DNA from: UBA6019 sp036564345
GTDB taxonomy: Bacteria > Chloroflexota > Dormibacteria > Dormibacterales > Dormibacteraceae
Direction: 5' to 3'
Assembly (NCBI GenBank): GCA_036564345.1
Contig: DATCOZ010000013.1
Coordinates: 1-13,150, forward strand
Length of the DNA: 13,150 bases
The position numbers and the translations under genes are program-made. The notes beneath the pieces were generated by a model, which was not told where the DNA came from, searched no databases, and was given only the letters and a program-made list of their open reading frames with translations. Positions 6,557 to 13,150 of this stretch are shown here, in pieces (position 1 is the first letter of the stretch; each line of letters begins with the position of its first letter).

Positions 6557-7108
6557 GTGCCGGTCAGGAAGAAGGGGATGCTGGCCGTGACCGGCGGCGG
6601 CGACGACGGAACCACCGGGCTGCTGGGAGGCGGTCGCACGCGCAAGGACGATCCCCGGATCGAGGCCTTCGGGACCGTCGACGAGGCGTCCAGCGCAATC
6701 GGGCTGGCCAAGGGCCTGACCGCCGACGAGCGGGTTCGCGAGCTGTGCGAGGAGCTGCAGCGGGGCCTCTACCGCCTCGGCGCGCAGCTGGCGACCGACC
6801 CGTCCGATGCCGGCAAGTTCGGCGCCGTCGAACGTGCCGACGTCGCCCGCCTGGAGGCGATCGGCGCCGAGCTGGAGGCTGAGGTGCCGATGCCGACCGG
6901 CTTCATCCTGCCCGGCGCGACTCCGGCCAGCGGCGCGCTCGACCTCGCCCGAGCGGTGGTCAGGCGGGCCGAGAGGCGCTGCCTCGGCCTTACCGGTGTG
7001 CCGGCCGATGCGATGGCCTACCTCAACCGGATGAGCCTCGTGCTCTTCATCCTCGGCCGCTACGAGGAGCACCGGGCCGGCGCGGATACCAGGCCTGCCA
7101 AGTCCTGA
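6557..7108 (+). CDS. PduO-type ATP:cob(I)alamin adenosyltransferase
   Basis: This enzyme transfers the adenosyl group of ATP to cob(I)alamin to make adenosylcobalamin, the coenzyme of mutases and class II ribonucleotide reductase. The 183 residues show the family pattern: an N-terminal glycine-rich ATP loop (TGGGDDGTTGLLGGGR, residues 12-27), KDDPRIEAFGTVDE (30-43), FILPGATPASGALDLAR and RAVVRRAERR in the middle, and LNRMSLVLFILGRYEE near the end. The length is normal. It differs from the form I know best in three places: TGGGDDG where TRTGDxG is usual, ALDLAR where a histidine often sits, and MSLVLF where LSDxLF is usual. It may therefore be a divergent subgroup. The start is GTG at 6557, or ATG at 6578 with a purine-rich site. 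No other cobalamin gene is nearby. Possible alternative name: cobO-type or MMAB homologue. Confidence 0.9.
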   Translation: MPVRKKGMLAVTGGGDDGTTGLLGGGRTRKDDPRIEAFGTVDEASSAIGLAKGLTADERVRELCEELQRGLYRLGAQLATDPSDAGKFGAVERADVARLEAIGAELEAEVPMPTGFILPGATPASGALDLARAVVRRAERRCLGLTGVPADAMAYLNRMSLVLFILGRYEEHRAGADTRPAKS

Positions 7109-7127
7109 CGCAGTCAGGGCCAGAGCC

Positions 7128-7133
7128 TAAACT
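7128..7133 (+). promoter_or_regulatory. -10-like box before the hydrolase gene
   Basis: TAAACT (TANNNT) lies 24 nt before the ATG at 7158, in a 49-bp gap. It would give a leader of about 17 nt with no visible Shine-Dalgarno. It is weaker than the two boxes upstream, and read-through from the adenosyltransferase gene is equally possible. Confidence 0.3.
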
Positions 7134-7157
7134 GACTCCACAAGTTCTCTTCCTCCA

Positions 7158-8105
7158 ATGCCGATCCATCCGAGCATCGCGCTGACGCTGATCCTGCTCC
7201 TGGCGGCCCTCCTGGTCGCCTACGTCGGCGCCTGTGCCTACCTCTACATCCACCTTTTCGTGCCTCGGCGCAGCGCCTGGCTCGACGATTTCCTCTTCAC
7301 TCCCTGGGAGTTCCAGGCCGACTACGAAGAGGTCGAGCTGGAGACGGCCGACGGCGTCCACTTCGGGGCCTGGTTCTTCCGCCAGCCGGGATCGCCGCAG
7401 ACGGTCGTCGTCAGCCCCGGCCACAAGGGCCAGCGGCAGGCCGTGCTCGGCATCTGCATCCTGCTCTGGCGGAAGGGCTTCAACGTCGTCGCCTACTCCT
7501 ACCGAGGGATGCCGGGCAGCGATCGCCGGAGGGTGACGCTCGGCATCGACGAGGTCAATGAGCTGCAGGCGGCCATCGCCTTCGCCCGCCAGCGCGTGAA
7601 GGGGGCCCGGATCGGCCTTCTCGGCTATTCGATGGGGGCGGTCGTCTCGCTCCTCGGCGGGGCTGGCGAGCCGTCGATCGAGGCGTTCGTGTTGGACAGC
7701 GCTTTCAGCGACCTCGGCCGGCTGCTCAAGGAGAACATCGAGCGCCTCACCCACCTGCCCGGGGGACCGGTCGTCGGGGCGGTCGACCTCCTGCTCCGCT
7801 CGCGCAGCGGCCACCGGCTGGCCGAGGCCAGTCCGCTCGCCGTCCTCAGCGCGCTCGAGCCGCGCCCGCTCTTCTTCATCCACGGCGGCGCCGATGCGGT
7901 GACCGGCGTGCACCACTCCCGCCTGCTCTACGACAACTACCGCGGTCCGCGGGAGATCTGGGTGGTCCAGGGCGCGCCGCACACGGGAGCCTACTTCGTC
8001 GATCGTGAGCTCTATGTCGAGCGGGTCGCGGCCTTCTTCGGCCGCCACCTCGGCCTCAACCGGGCCAACCAGCTTCGCCTGATCGAAGAGGAAGAAGTCT
8101 CGTAG
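7158..8105 (+). CDS. Membrane-anchored alpha/beta hydrolase
   Basis: This is a 315-residue protein with an N-terminal membrane segment of about residues 8-33 and an alpha/beta-hydrolase domain resembling the YqkD/BEM46-like group. The nucleophile elbow is GYSMG with S158. The oxyanion region carries VVVSPGHKGQR. The likely acid is D246 (HGGADAVTG) and the catalytic histidine is H275 (GAPHTGAY), so the triad appears complete. The active domain is probably on the outer side of the membrane or on its surface, because the anchor has few basic residues around it to set orientation firmly. The substrate is unknown: members of this group are annotated as esterases, peptidases or acyl hydrolases, often without evidence. 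The pentapeptide gene follows 17 nt after its stop. Confidence 0.88.
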   Translation: MPIHPSIALTLILLLAALLVAYVGACAYLYIHLFVPRRSAWLDDFLFTPWEFQADYEEVELETADGVHFGAWFFRQPGSPQTVVVSPGHKGQRQAVLGICILLWRKGFNVVAYSYRGMPGSDRRRVTLGIDEVNELQAAIAFARQRVKGARIGLLGYSMGAVVSLLGGAGEPSIEAFVLDSAFSDLGRLLKENIERLTHLPGGPVVGAVDLLLRSRSGHRLAEASPLAVLSALEPRPLFFIHGGADAVTGVHHSRLLYDNYRGPREIWVVQGAPHTGAYFVDRELYVERVAAFFGRHLGLNRANQLRLIEEEEVS

Positions 8106-8122
8106 CGGGTCCCGCCGCTCGG

Positions 8123-8716
8123 ATGGCGGACCTCGAGACCTACACCGATCTCCGGCTCGACGGCGGAGAGCTCGCCGGGGTGCGTGGAGCGAGCGTCGTG
8201 GGCGGTCGCCTGCGCGGCGTGTCGCTCGCCGGCGAGTCCTTCCGCCTCCTCCACCTGGAGCGGGTCGTCCTCGAAGAGTGCGATCTCTCCAACTGCGAAT
8301 GGGAGCTGCCGCTGCTCGAGGAGGTCGAGCTGAAGGGTTGCCGGATGACCGGCTTTCGGATCAAGGGCGGAAAGGGGATCGGACTCGCGCTGCGGGACTG
8401 CCACGGCCGCTACGCGCAGTTCGAGAAGGTCGAGCTCAAGGAGGCGCGCTTCGAGCGCTGCCAGCTGGGCGAGTCGAGCTTCCTTGCCTGCGCGCTGGAC
8501 CGGGCCGAATTCACCGAATGCGACCTCCGCGGGACGGTCATGTCCCGCGTCCGCCTGAACGGAGCCGACCTGAGAGGCTGCCAGATCGACGGCATCCGAG
8601 CAAGCCTCGACGACCTGGCGGGGGCGACGCTCGACCCACGCCAGGCAGCCGCCATCCTCCACGGCCACGCCAACATCCGAGTGTTGGAGACCGGCGAGCA
8701 GTCAGCCGAGGACTGA
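8123..8716 (+). CDS. Pentapeptide-repeat protein
   Basis: This 197-residue protein is made largely of five-residue A(D/N)LxX-like repeats, visible as repeating units such as ECDLSNC, EARFERC, RAEFTECDLRG, VRLNGADLRGC and AGATLDP. Such repeats fold into a right-handed square beta-helix. A C-terminal cap of about residues 165-190 (DDLAGATLDPRQAAAILHG) is typical of bacterial members. Cysteines recur at inward-facing positions about every 10 residues, as in several families of this type. Some relatives (Qnr, MfpA) mimic DNA and protect gyrase, but nothing here supports that role specifically. No Shine-Dalgarno is clear before the ATG. Translation may depend on coupling with the hydrolase gene, whose stop lies 17 nt upstream. 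No membrane segment or signal is seen, so it is probably cytoplasmic. Confidence 0.85.
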   Translation: MADLETYTDLRLDGGELAGVRGASVVGGRLRGVSLAGESFRLLHLERVVLEECDLSNCEWELPLLEEVELKGCRMTGFRIKGGKGIGLALRDCHGRYAQFEKVELKEARFERCQLGESSFLACALDRAEFTECDLRGTVMSRVRLNGADLRGCQIDGIRASLDDLAGATLDPRQAAAILHGHANIRVLETGEQSAED

Positions 8717-8749
8717 GAGACGAAGAAAACCAGGGCGGACGCTGAAAGT

Positions 8750-8774
8750 CTCTCCTCCGCTCGGCGGGGGAGAG
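8750..8774. terminator. Hairpin terminator between convergent genes
   Basis: Arms of 11 bp (8750-8760 and 8764-8774, one G-T pair) enclose a TCG loop. The hairpin lies between the plus-strand pentapeptide gene and the stop (8778-8776) of the minus-strand AIM24-like gene. Neither side has a strong T-run, so termination may be weak or Rho-assisted. It could serve both directions. Confidence 0.55.
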
Positions 8775-8775
8775 A

Positions 8776-9540
8776 TTAACCGCCTAGCAGCTTGGCCGCG
8801 ACCCCGATCGCGCCCGCCGCGGCGCCGGCTCCGGTTGCCGCGTTCGCGCTGTCGCCCATGTGGATGTACATCGACTGGATGCCCAGGCGGCCCGGTCCGT
8901 AGAAGCGGTTGAAGACGAAGTTGCCCGATCCCGCGAAGAAGCCCGAGCGAAGGCCCATCACCTTGATCTCCATCCGCACCGAGGCGTCCTTGTAGAGCCA
9001 GCCGCCGGGCTCGACGTCGATCGCTTCATTGGCGCCGAGGATCACCTCGAAGATGTTGCCGTAGCCGTGCAGGAAGACGATCCCCTCGTACTGCTCGGCG
9101 GTGAACCGGTCGATGAAGAAGCCGGTCGAGCCGAACAGCATGTTGGCGATCCCCTTCACCCGCGTGAAGGTGTAGGCGATGTTGTCGGTCGCCGCCAGGA
9201 ACTGGTGCTCGCGCACCTCGATCGACTGGTCCGGCTGCAGGTGCATGGGGACGATCTGGCCCGTCCCGTCGCGGGAGAAGGCGATCTGGCCCTGGCCCGT
9301 GGCGTGGGTCAGGAAGATCGGCATCCCCGCGATGAAGCGCTTGAAAGCGCCTTTCATCGGCTTCAGGGCGATGTCGACCGAAGGCTCTTTCCAGAGCAGC
9401 ACGTGGTGCTCGAAATAGGCCGGCACGGAGCCGCCGAGCTGGAGGCGGAGAACCGGGACCAGCTCGCCCTCGACGTGGTAGAGCAGGTTCGGGCCCTGCC
9501 CGTCCCGATGCAGGGTTGGAAGCTGGGCGGGGATCGGCAT
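8776..9540 (-). CDS. AIM24-family protein
   Basis: This 254-residue protein matches the AIM24/TIGR00266 family (named after a yeast mitochondrial protein). It forms a beta-rich trimer-like fold; the bacterial function is unknown. Visible family features are the repeating beta pattern with VEGELVPVLRLQLGG at the start, MKGAFKRFIAGMPIFLTHATG in the middle (the usual 'large protein ... FFLT' block), GNIFEVILGANEAIDVEPGGWLYKDASV and a glycine/alanine-rich end (GAGAAAGAIGVAAKLLGG). No signal peptide or true membrane span is seen, although the alanine-rich tail could associate with membrane. The gene follows the LysM-CHAP gene after 9 nt on the same strand and is probably cotranscribed. The link suggests an envelope role in this organism, which is inference. 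Confidence 0.9.
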   Translation of the reverse strand: MPIPAQLPTLHRDGQGPNLLYHVEGELVPVLRLQLGGSVPAYFEHHVLLWKEPSVDIALKPMKGAFKRFIAGMPIFLTHATGQGQIAFSRDGTGQIVPMHLQPDQSIEVREHQFLAATDNIAYTFTRVKGIANMLFGSTGFFIDRFTAEQYEGIVFLHGYGNIFEVILGANEAIDVEPGGWLYKDASVRMEIKVMGLRSGFFAGSGNFVFNRFYGPGRLGIQSMYIHMGDSANAATGAGAAAGAIGVAAKLLGG

Positions 9541-9549
9541 CGAGTGCCG

Positions 9550-10542
9550 CTACTTGTTGTAGATGAAGCCGATCAAAGGTACCTGGCCCGGCTTGATCAC
9601 CCGCTGGGAGGTGACGCCGAAGCCGCGGAAGTTCGCCTCTGAGACAAGCCAGGAGCCGTCGTCGGCGACGCTCTCGACGTAGGCCACGTGGCCGAGGCCG
9701 CTCTCCCAGGTGACCATGATCGAACCGGCCTGGGGGCTCGAGCCGACCGGGTAGCCCTGCGCCTGCGCGTTGGCGAACCACTGGTAGGCGTCACCGACCC
9801 AGGTCACGTTGCGGCGGGTCGAGACGTACCAGGTGCACCAGCCCCAGGGGAACTTGGGGTTCACGTAGGGGCCGATGGGCGCGCCGAGGGTCACCTTGTA
9901 GCCGCCGCTGAAGCGCACCGCACTCGGCCACGGCTCGGTCTTGATCGTGAGCGCGGGACCGCGGCCGCCGGGTATCACCAGCTCAAGCCCGACCGGCAGG
10001 GCGTTGGGATCGATCCGCAGCCGGTTGAAGTCGAGGATGGTGACGGCGGGGACGTGGTAGGTATTGGCCAGGGAGTCGGCGGTGTCGCCCGCGTGCACGC
10101 TGACCACGATGCCGTGGGTCGGCGGGATGCTGAGCTTGACGCCCCCGGTGACCCTGTCCGTCTCCTTCAGGATCGGGTTCGACCAGCGGATCTCCTCGAC
10201 CGTCACGTTGAACTTGGCGGCGATCTTGGGAAGGTCTTCACCGTCGGCCACCGTGTAGGTGGCCGGGGTGTGCGCCATCGGCACCGAGCTGGGGATCGAG
10301 AGAGGCTTGACGATCGTGCTGAAACGCCCGAGGTAGAAGTCGGAGACGTCGCCGCCCTGGTTCATCATCAGCGCGTTGGCGTCGGTGTGGAGCCCGAGCT
10401 GGGAAGGCAGCTGATGGCCTATCGAGGCGTAGCCGGAAACCATCAACACGATGACCAGGACGACGGCGTGCGTGAGATAACGGCTGAGTACCGCCAGTTG
10501 AAAGCTACCCCCGCGTTCCGGTCGGTGCGGGCCCCCCACCAC
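9550..10542 (-). CDS. Membrane-anchored LysM-LysM-CHAP peptidoglycan amidase or endopeptidase
   Basis: This is a 330-residue protein with a GTG start at 10542 (a second in-frame GTG follows at 10539). A hydrophobic segment of about residues 23-41 anchors or exports it. Two LysM domains, about 93-137 and 143-192, bind glycan in the cell wall. They show the typical VADGEDLPKIAAKFNVTVEE and VHAGDTADSLANTYHVP openings. The C-terminal CHAP domain (about 220-330) carries the catalytic C236 in GWCTWYV and H285 in GLGHVAYVE, and ends with the usual FIYNK-type strand. CHAP domains cut peptidoglycan amide bonds, so a role in wall remodelling or cell separation is likely. It is first in a two-gene unit with the AIM24-family gene. 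A consensus-like promoter lies upstream. Length and domain order are normal for secreted wall hydrolases. Confidence 0.92.
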   Translation of the reverse strand: MVGGPHRPERGGSFQLAVLSRYLTHAVVLVIVLMVSGYASIGHQLPSQLGLHTDANALMMNQGGDVSDFYLGRFSTIVKPLSIPSSVPMAHTPATYTVADGEDLPKIAAKFNVTVEEIRWSNPILKETDRVTGGVKLSIPPTHGIVVSVHAGDTADSLANTYHVPAVTILDFNRLRIDPNALPVGLELVIPGGRGPALTIKTEPWPSAVRFSGGYKVTLGAPIGPYVNPKFPWGWCTWYVSTRRNVTWVGDAYQWFANAQAQGYPVGSSPQAGSIMVTWESGLGHVAYVESVADDGSWLVSEANFRGFGVTSQRVIKPGQVPLIGFIYNK

Positions 10543-10567
10543 CGGGACACCCGTCAGAACGGGGGGA

Positions 10568-10597
10568 AGGCTAGCAGACGGCCGTGAACAGTGTCAA
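10568..10597 (-). promoter_or_regulatory. Housekeeping-type promoter of the LysM-CHAP/AIM24 unit
   Basis: On the minus strand, TTGACA (10597-10592) is a perfect -35 consensus. It is followed after 18 bases by TAGCCT (10573-10568). Transcription should begin near 10561, giving a leader of about 19 nt before the GTG. It is the best -35/-10 pair in the window. Confidence 0.6.
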
Positions 10598-10685
10598 ACG
10601 TATCGCCGCCATCTCGGTTACGTAGGCAAGTGGAACCAAAAGTCACCGAAGCGAATACAGGGATGGCGCCACCTGATGCCATTTC

Positions 10686-10691
10686 TATAAT
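10686..10691 (+). promoter_or_regulatory. -10 box of the MoxR operon
   Basis: TATAAT is a perfect -10 consensus lying 24 nt before the GTG at 10716. The -35 position holds no TTGACA-like sequence, so the promoter may need an activator or use an extended contact. A GGGGG run about 8 nt before the start codon may act as ribosome site. Confidence 0.5.
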
Positions 10692-10715
10692 GCGAGGGGT
10701 GCTGGGGGTCGATTC

Positions 10716-11696
10716 GTGAAGGAGAGCGCTGAGCGCCGGCAGGACCTGGAGTCTGTCAACCACGTAGCGGACGCGGTGCTCGCCAACGTCGGTCGCGCGA
10801 TCGTCAGCAAGGAGTACGAGGTCAAGCTCTGCCTGGCCACCCTCCTCTGCAACGGCCACCTCCTGATCGAGGACGTGCCCGGTGTCGGAAAGACGATGCT
10901 GGCCAAGTCACTGGCCCGATCCCTCGACTGCACCTTCCGCCGGATCCAGTTCACGCCTGACCTGCTGCCGTCCGACGTGACCGGCGTCACCATCTTCAAC
11001 CAGAAGACGGAGGACTTCGAGTTCCGCGCCGGACCGGTCTTTGCGCAGGTGCTGCTCGCGGACGAGATCAACCGCGCGACGCCGAAGACCCAGGCCGCCC
11101 TGCTCGAGGCGATGGAGGAGCGCCAGGTCACCGTCGATGGCGAGACCAAGCCGCTGCCCCACCCCTTCGTGGTCATGGCGACCCAGAACCCGATCGAGTA
11201 CGCCGGAACCTTCCCGCTCCCCGAGGCCCAGCTCGACCGGTTCATGATGCGGGTCCGGCTCGGCTACCTGACGCTCCAGGAGGAAGCCCGCCTCCTCGGT
11301 GAGGACCGCGTCGAGTCGCCGATGGAGGAGCTTCAGCCGGTGGTCTCGCCGAATGAGCTGGATGCGGCGCAGTCGGCGGTCCGAGCGGTCTTCGTCAGGC
11401 CTCCGCTGCGCGAGTACATCGCGCGGCTCGTCGACCGCACCCGGTCGCACTCCGACATCGCCCTCGGCGCCAGCACCCGCGGCACCATCAACCTCTTCCG
11501 CGCCGCGCAGGCCTGGGCCGCGATCGCCGGCCGCGAGTACGTGCTGCCGGATGACATCAAGGAGCTCGCCGAGCCGGTCCTCGCCCATCGCCTGATCCTC
11601 CGACCGAACGCCGAGATGCAGGGGCAGACGACCCGCAAGATCCTGGTCCAGCTGCTGGAGCGCGAACCCGTGCCGCAGCTGTCGGGTGATGAGTAG
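10716..11696 (+). CDS. MoxR-family AAA+ ATPase
   Basis: This 326-residue AAA+ ATPase belongs to the MoxR group, chaperone-like proteins that help assemble or activate partner proteins. Walker A is GVGKT (G56-T60). Walker B is LLADEINRA with D116 and E117. The sensor region reads ATQNPIEYAGTFPLPEAQLDRF, a MoxR hallmark. The C-terminal lid domain runs from about residue 210 to the end. The length is normal. The start is GTG at 10716, and the frame fits the domain with a short helical N-terminus (SVNHVADAVLANVGRAIVSK). The DUF58 gene overlaps its stop, and a membrane protein follows. The trio MoxR, DUF58 and transglutaminase-like protein is common in bacteria, and this partner set is the strongest guide to its function. 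Confidence 0.95.
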   Translation: MKESAERRQDLESVNHVADAVLANVGRAIVSKEYEVKLCLATLLCNGHLLIEDVPGVGKTMLAKSLARSLDCTFRRIQFTPDLLPSDVTGVTIFNQKTEDFEFRAGPVFAQVLLADEINRATPKTQAALLEAMEERQVTVDGETKPLPHPFVVMATQNPIEYAGTFPLPEAQLDRFMMRVRLGYLTLQEEARLLGEDRVESPMEELQPVVSPNELDAAQSAVRAVFVRPPLREYIARLVDRTRSHSDIALGASTRGTINLFRAAQAWAAIAGREYVLPDDIKELAEPVLAHRLILRPNAEMQGQTTRKILVQLLEREPVPQLSGDE

Positions 11697-12879
11697 GCTC
11701 CTTCTCGCCGCCGGCCTCCTCTTCCTACTGCTCTTCGCCTACCTGACCGCGATCAGGTCCGCGTTCGTCCTCGTCTACGGGCTGGCGCTGATCCTGGTCA
11801 TCGCCTTCCTCTGGCCGCGGCAGATCATCCGCCGGATCCAGGTGACCCGCCACATCGAGGCCGGCACGCCGACGGTGGGAGAGGCCTTCGAGGAGTCCTT
11901 CACCGCCGAGAAGTCGGGCTGGGTGCCGGCGCCGTGGGTCGAGATCCGCGACATGAGCGAGATCGCCGGCTACCAGCCGGGGCGGGTCGTGTCGCTGGGC
12001 GACCCGGTCACCTGGACGCACAAGGGAACCTACCGCCAGCGGGGCTGGATGACCTTCGGCCCGACCCGCGTCCGGGTCCAGGAGCCGTTCGGGCTCTTCA
12101 GCCGTGAGACCCGCCTGAACGAGCGCCACAAGATCCTCGTCTACCCGCGGATCCGGCCGATGCCAGAGTTCGTGATGCCCGCCGAGCAGCACTCCGGTGA
12201 CGCCCGCCTGCTCTCTTCGGCCTGGGCCGACTACCCGCCCGAGACGAGCGGCGTTCGCGACTACGCGGAGGGCGACTCGCTGGGTCGGATCCACTGGAAG
12301 CTCTCGGCCAAGTACGGCCAGATGATGTCGAAGACGTTCGAGCAGCCGCTCACCTCCGACCTGCTGATCGTGCTCGACCTGCAGCGGTCGGTCCACCACG
12401 GAAAGGGCGAGGAGTCGACCCTCGAGTACGCCATCAGCCTCGCCGCGTCGATCAACGCCCAGGTCCACAGCCAGGGCAGGCAGGTGGGCCTCATCACGAA
12501 CGACAGCCGGGGCACGATGCTCACCCCGCACCGGGCCTTCCGGCTCGAGCGGGCGGTCCTCGAGTACCTGGCCATAGCGCAGGCGGACGGCGACCTGCCG
12601 ATCGCCTCCGCCCAGGTCTGGGACAAGGTCCGCAAGCTGCCCGGCCGAATGATCGTCCTGATCACGCCGAGCACCGATACCACGTGGCTGCGGAACCTGG
12701 AGATGGTGTCCCACAAGCGGACGGCGCGGGCCGCCTTCTACATCGACGCCGCCAGCTTCGGCGCGGCCGAGCCCCACCTGTCCTTCGACCTCCACACCGA
12801 CGTCGAGCTCTTCGTGGTCCGCAAGGGAGACGACTTCACCCGCCTGATGAAGACGAGAAATGCAGTCCGCCTGGTCTAG
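11689..12879 (+). CDS. DUF58-domain membrane protein (von Willebrand A-like)
   Basis: This is a 396-residue protein from the ATG at 11689, or 397 from the adjacent GTG at 11686. The N-terminus has two close membrane segments (about 4-22 and 25-41). A beta-rich region follows (about 50-150), then the DUF58 signature VRDYAEGDSLGRIHWK (189-204) and a vWA-like fold opening with LLIVLDLQRS (225-234). The metal-binding DxSxS motif of true vWA domains is reduced here to DLQRS, with D230 and S234 but not the middle serine. The gene overlaps the MoxR gene by 8 bp, so translation is coupled. DUF58 proteins are the usual partner and likely client of the MoxR ATPase. The soluble part probably faces the cytoplasm, by analogy with the family. 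Confidence 0.93.
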   Translation: MSRLLLAAGLLFLLLFAYLTAIRSAFVLVYGLALILVIAFLWPRQIIRRIQVTRHIEAGTPTVGEAFEESFTAEKSGWVPAPWVEIRDMSEIAGYQPGRVVSLGDPVTWTHKGTYRQRGWMTFGPTRVRVQEPFGLFSRETRLNERHKILVYPRIRPMPEFVMPAEQHSGDARLLSSAWADYPPETSGVRDYAEGDSLGRIHWKLSAKYGQMMSKTFEQPLTSDLLIVLDLQRSVHHGKGEESTLEYAISLAASINAQVHSQGRQVGLITNDSRGTMLTPHRAFRLERAVLEYLAIAQADGDLPIASAQVWDKVRKLPGRMIVLITPSTDTTWLRNLEMVSHKRTARAAFYIDAASFGAAEPHLSFDLHTDVELFVVRKGDDFTRLMKTRNAVRLV

Positions 12880-13150
12880 GGTGAGGGAGCGCGTTTCCTT
12901 CGCGGAGGCGCCGACGGTGCTGCTCGTCCTCGCCCTAGCCCTGGTCTGCTCCCAGTCGACGGTCACCATGGCCTGGGTCGTCCATTCGGAGGTCTTCACC
13001 CCGGTGGCCCTGCTGGCCGTGCTGGCGATGTCGGCGCTCGCGCTGGCCCGCTTCGTGCCCGCCTTCGTCGCCCTTCCCCTGGGCGCCGCCGGCGCCGCGA
13101 TCGTCCCCTGGTACTTCAACGCCGCCATGCTCCGCTCCGAGCATCCGACG
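12860..13150 (+). CDS. N-terminal part of a multi-pass membrane protein, probably transglutaminase-like (DUF3488)
   Basis: From the ATG at 12860 the frame is open to the right edge (97 codons). It starts 20 bp inside the end of the DUF58 gene, so it is coupled to it. The visible part has a short basic N-terminus, a first membrane segment about 19-39 (TVLLVLALALVCSQSTVTMAW), a second about 46-63 and a third about 65-84. It fits the N-terminal membrane region of the transglutaminase-like proteins that follow MoxR and DUF58 genes. The catalytic Cys-His-Asp domain would lie beyond the window, so this identity rests on position and membrane pattern. Confidence 0.75.
   Translation, partial: MQSAWSRVRERVSFAEAPTVLLVLALALVCSQSTVTMAWVVHSEVFTPVALLAVLAMSALALARFVPAFVALPLGAAGAAIVPWYFNAAMLRSEHPT

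Noticed and set aside
8860..9642. Plus-strand open frame over the AIM24-family gene
   Set aside because: It is antisense to a well-matched AIM24 protein and has no domain pattern. The hairpin at 8750-8774 and gene direction fit the minus-strand reading.
11725..13128. Long minus-strand open frame (467 codons) over the DUF58 gene
   Set aside because: It runs antisense across two recognisable, overlapping genes and shows a low-complexity Arg/Asp/Val/Gly composition with no motif.
1..13150. CRISPR array, tRNA, rRNA, known riboswitch (including a cobalamin riboswitch before the adenosyltransferase)
   Set aside because: No regularly spaced direct repeats, no tRNA-like cloverleaf or rRNA segment was noticed. 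The 21-bp gap before the adenosyltransferase gene is too short to hold a cobalamin riboswitch.

Overview
The window is GC-rich bacterial chromosome with strong G/C bias at third codon positions and short intergenic gaps. Several genes start with GTG, and some of these starts sit 7-8 nt behind a TANNNT box, which suggests leaderless transcripts. The gene content fits a free-living, probably soil or environmental 'Terrabacteria' lineage such as Chloroflexota, Dormibacterota or Actinomycetota. It includes a MoxR/DUF58/transglutaminase-like cluster, an AIM24-family protein, a LysM-CHAP protein and an ECF sigma factor with a membrane partner. The phylum is an inference from style and gene families, not a demonstrated placement. 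No rRNA, tRNA or CRISPR array was seen.

Layout. (1) 1-3009: two divergent sensor genes. A GAF-PAS protein runs off the left edge on the minus strand. A complete membrane histidine kinase (HAMP-PAS-HisKA-HATPase) lies on the plus strand with no response regulator beside it. (2) 3025-5809, minus strand: an ECF sigma factor, an overlapping single-pass membrane protein (probable anti-sigma factor) and a beta-propeller-like lipoprotein. A 258-bp element with 31-bp terminal inverted repeats sits between the last two genes, and its right end coincides with the stop codon of the anti-sigma gene. (3) 5993-8716, plus strand: a secreted HNH-like protein, a PduO-type cobalamin adenosyltransferase, a membrane-anchored alpha/beta hydrolase and a pentapeptide-repeat protein. 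A terminator-like hairpin follows. (4) 8776-10542, minus strand: a membrane-anchored LysM-LysM-CHAP protein followed after 9 nt by an AIM24-family protein, behind a consensus-like promoter. (5) 10716-13150, plus strand: MoxR ATPase, DUF58 protein and the start of a multi-pass membrane protein, probably the transglutaminase-like member, with overlapping genes.

Much of the window concerns the cell envelope: sensing (two sensors, the ECF system), wall binding or cleavage (LysM-CHAP) and a MoxR cluster of the type linked to envelope and complex maturation. The most distinctive structure is the small inverted-repeat element inside the sigma-factor operon. No clear, entirely new multi-gene system was seen.
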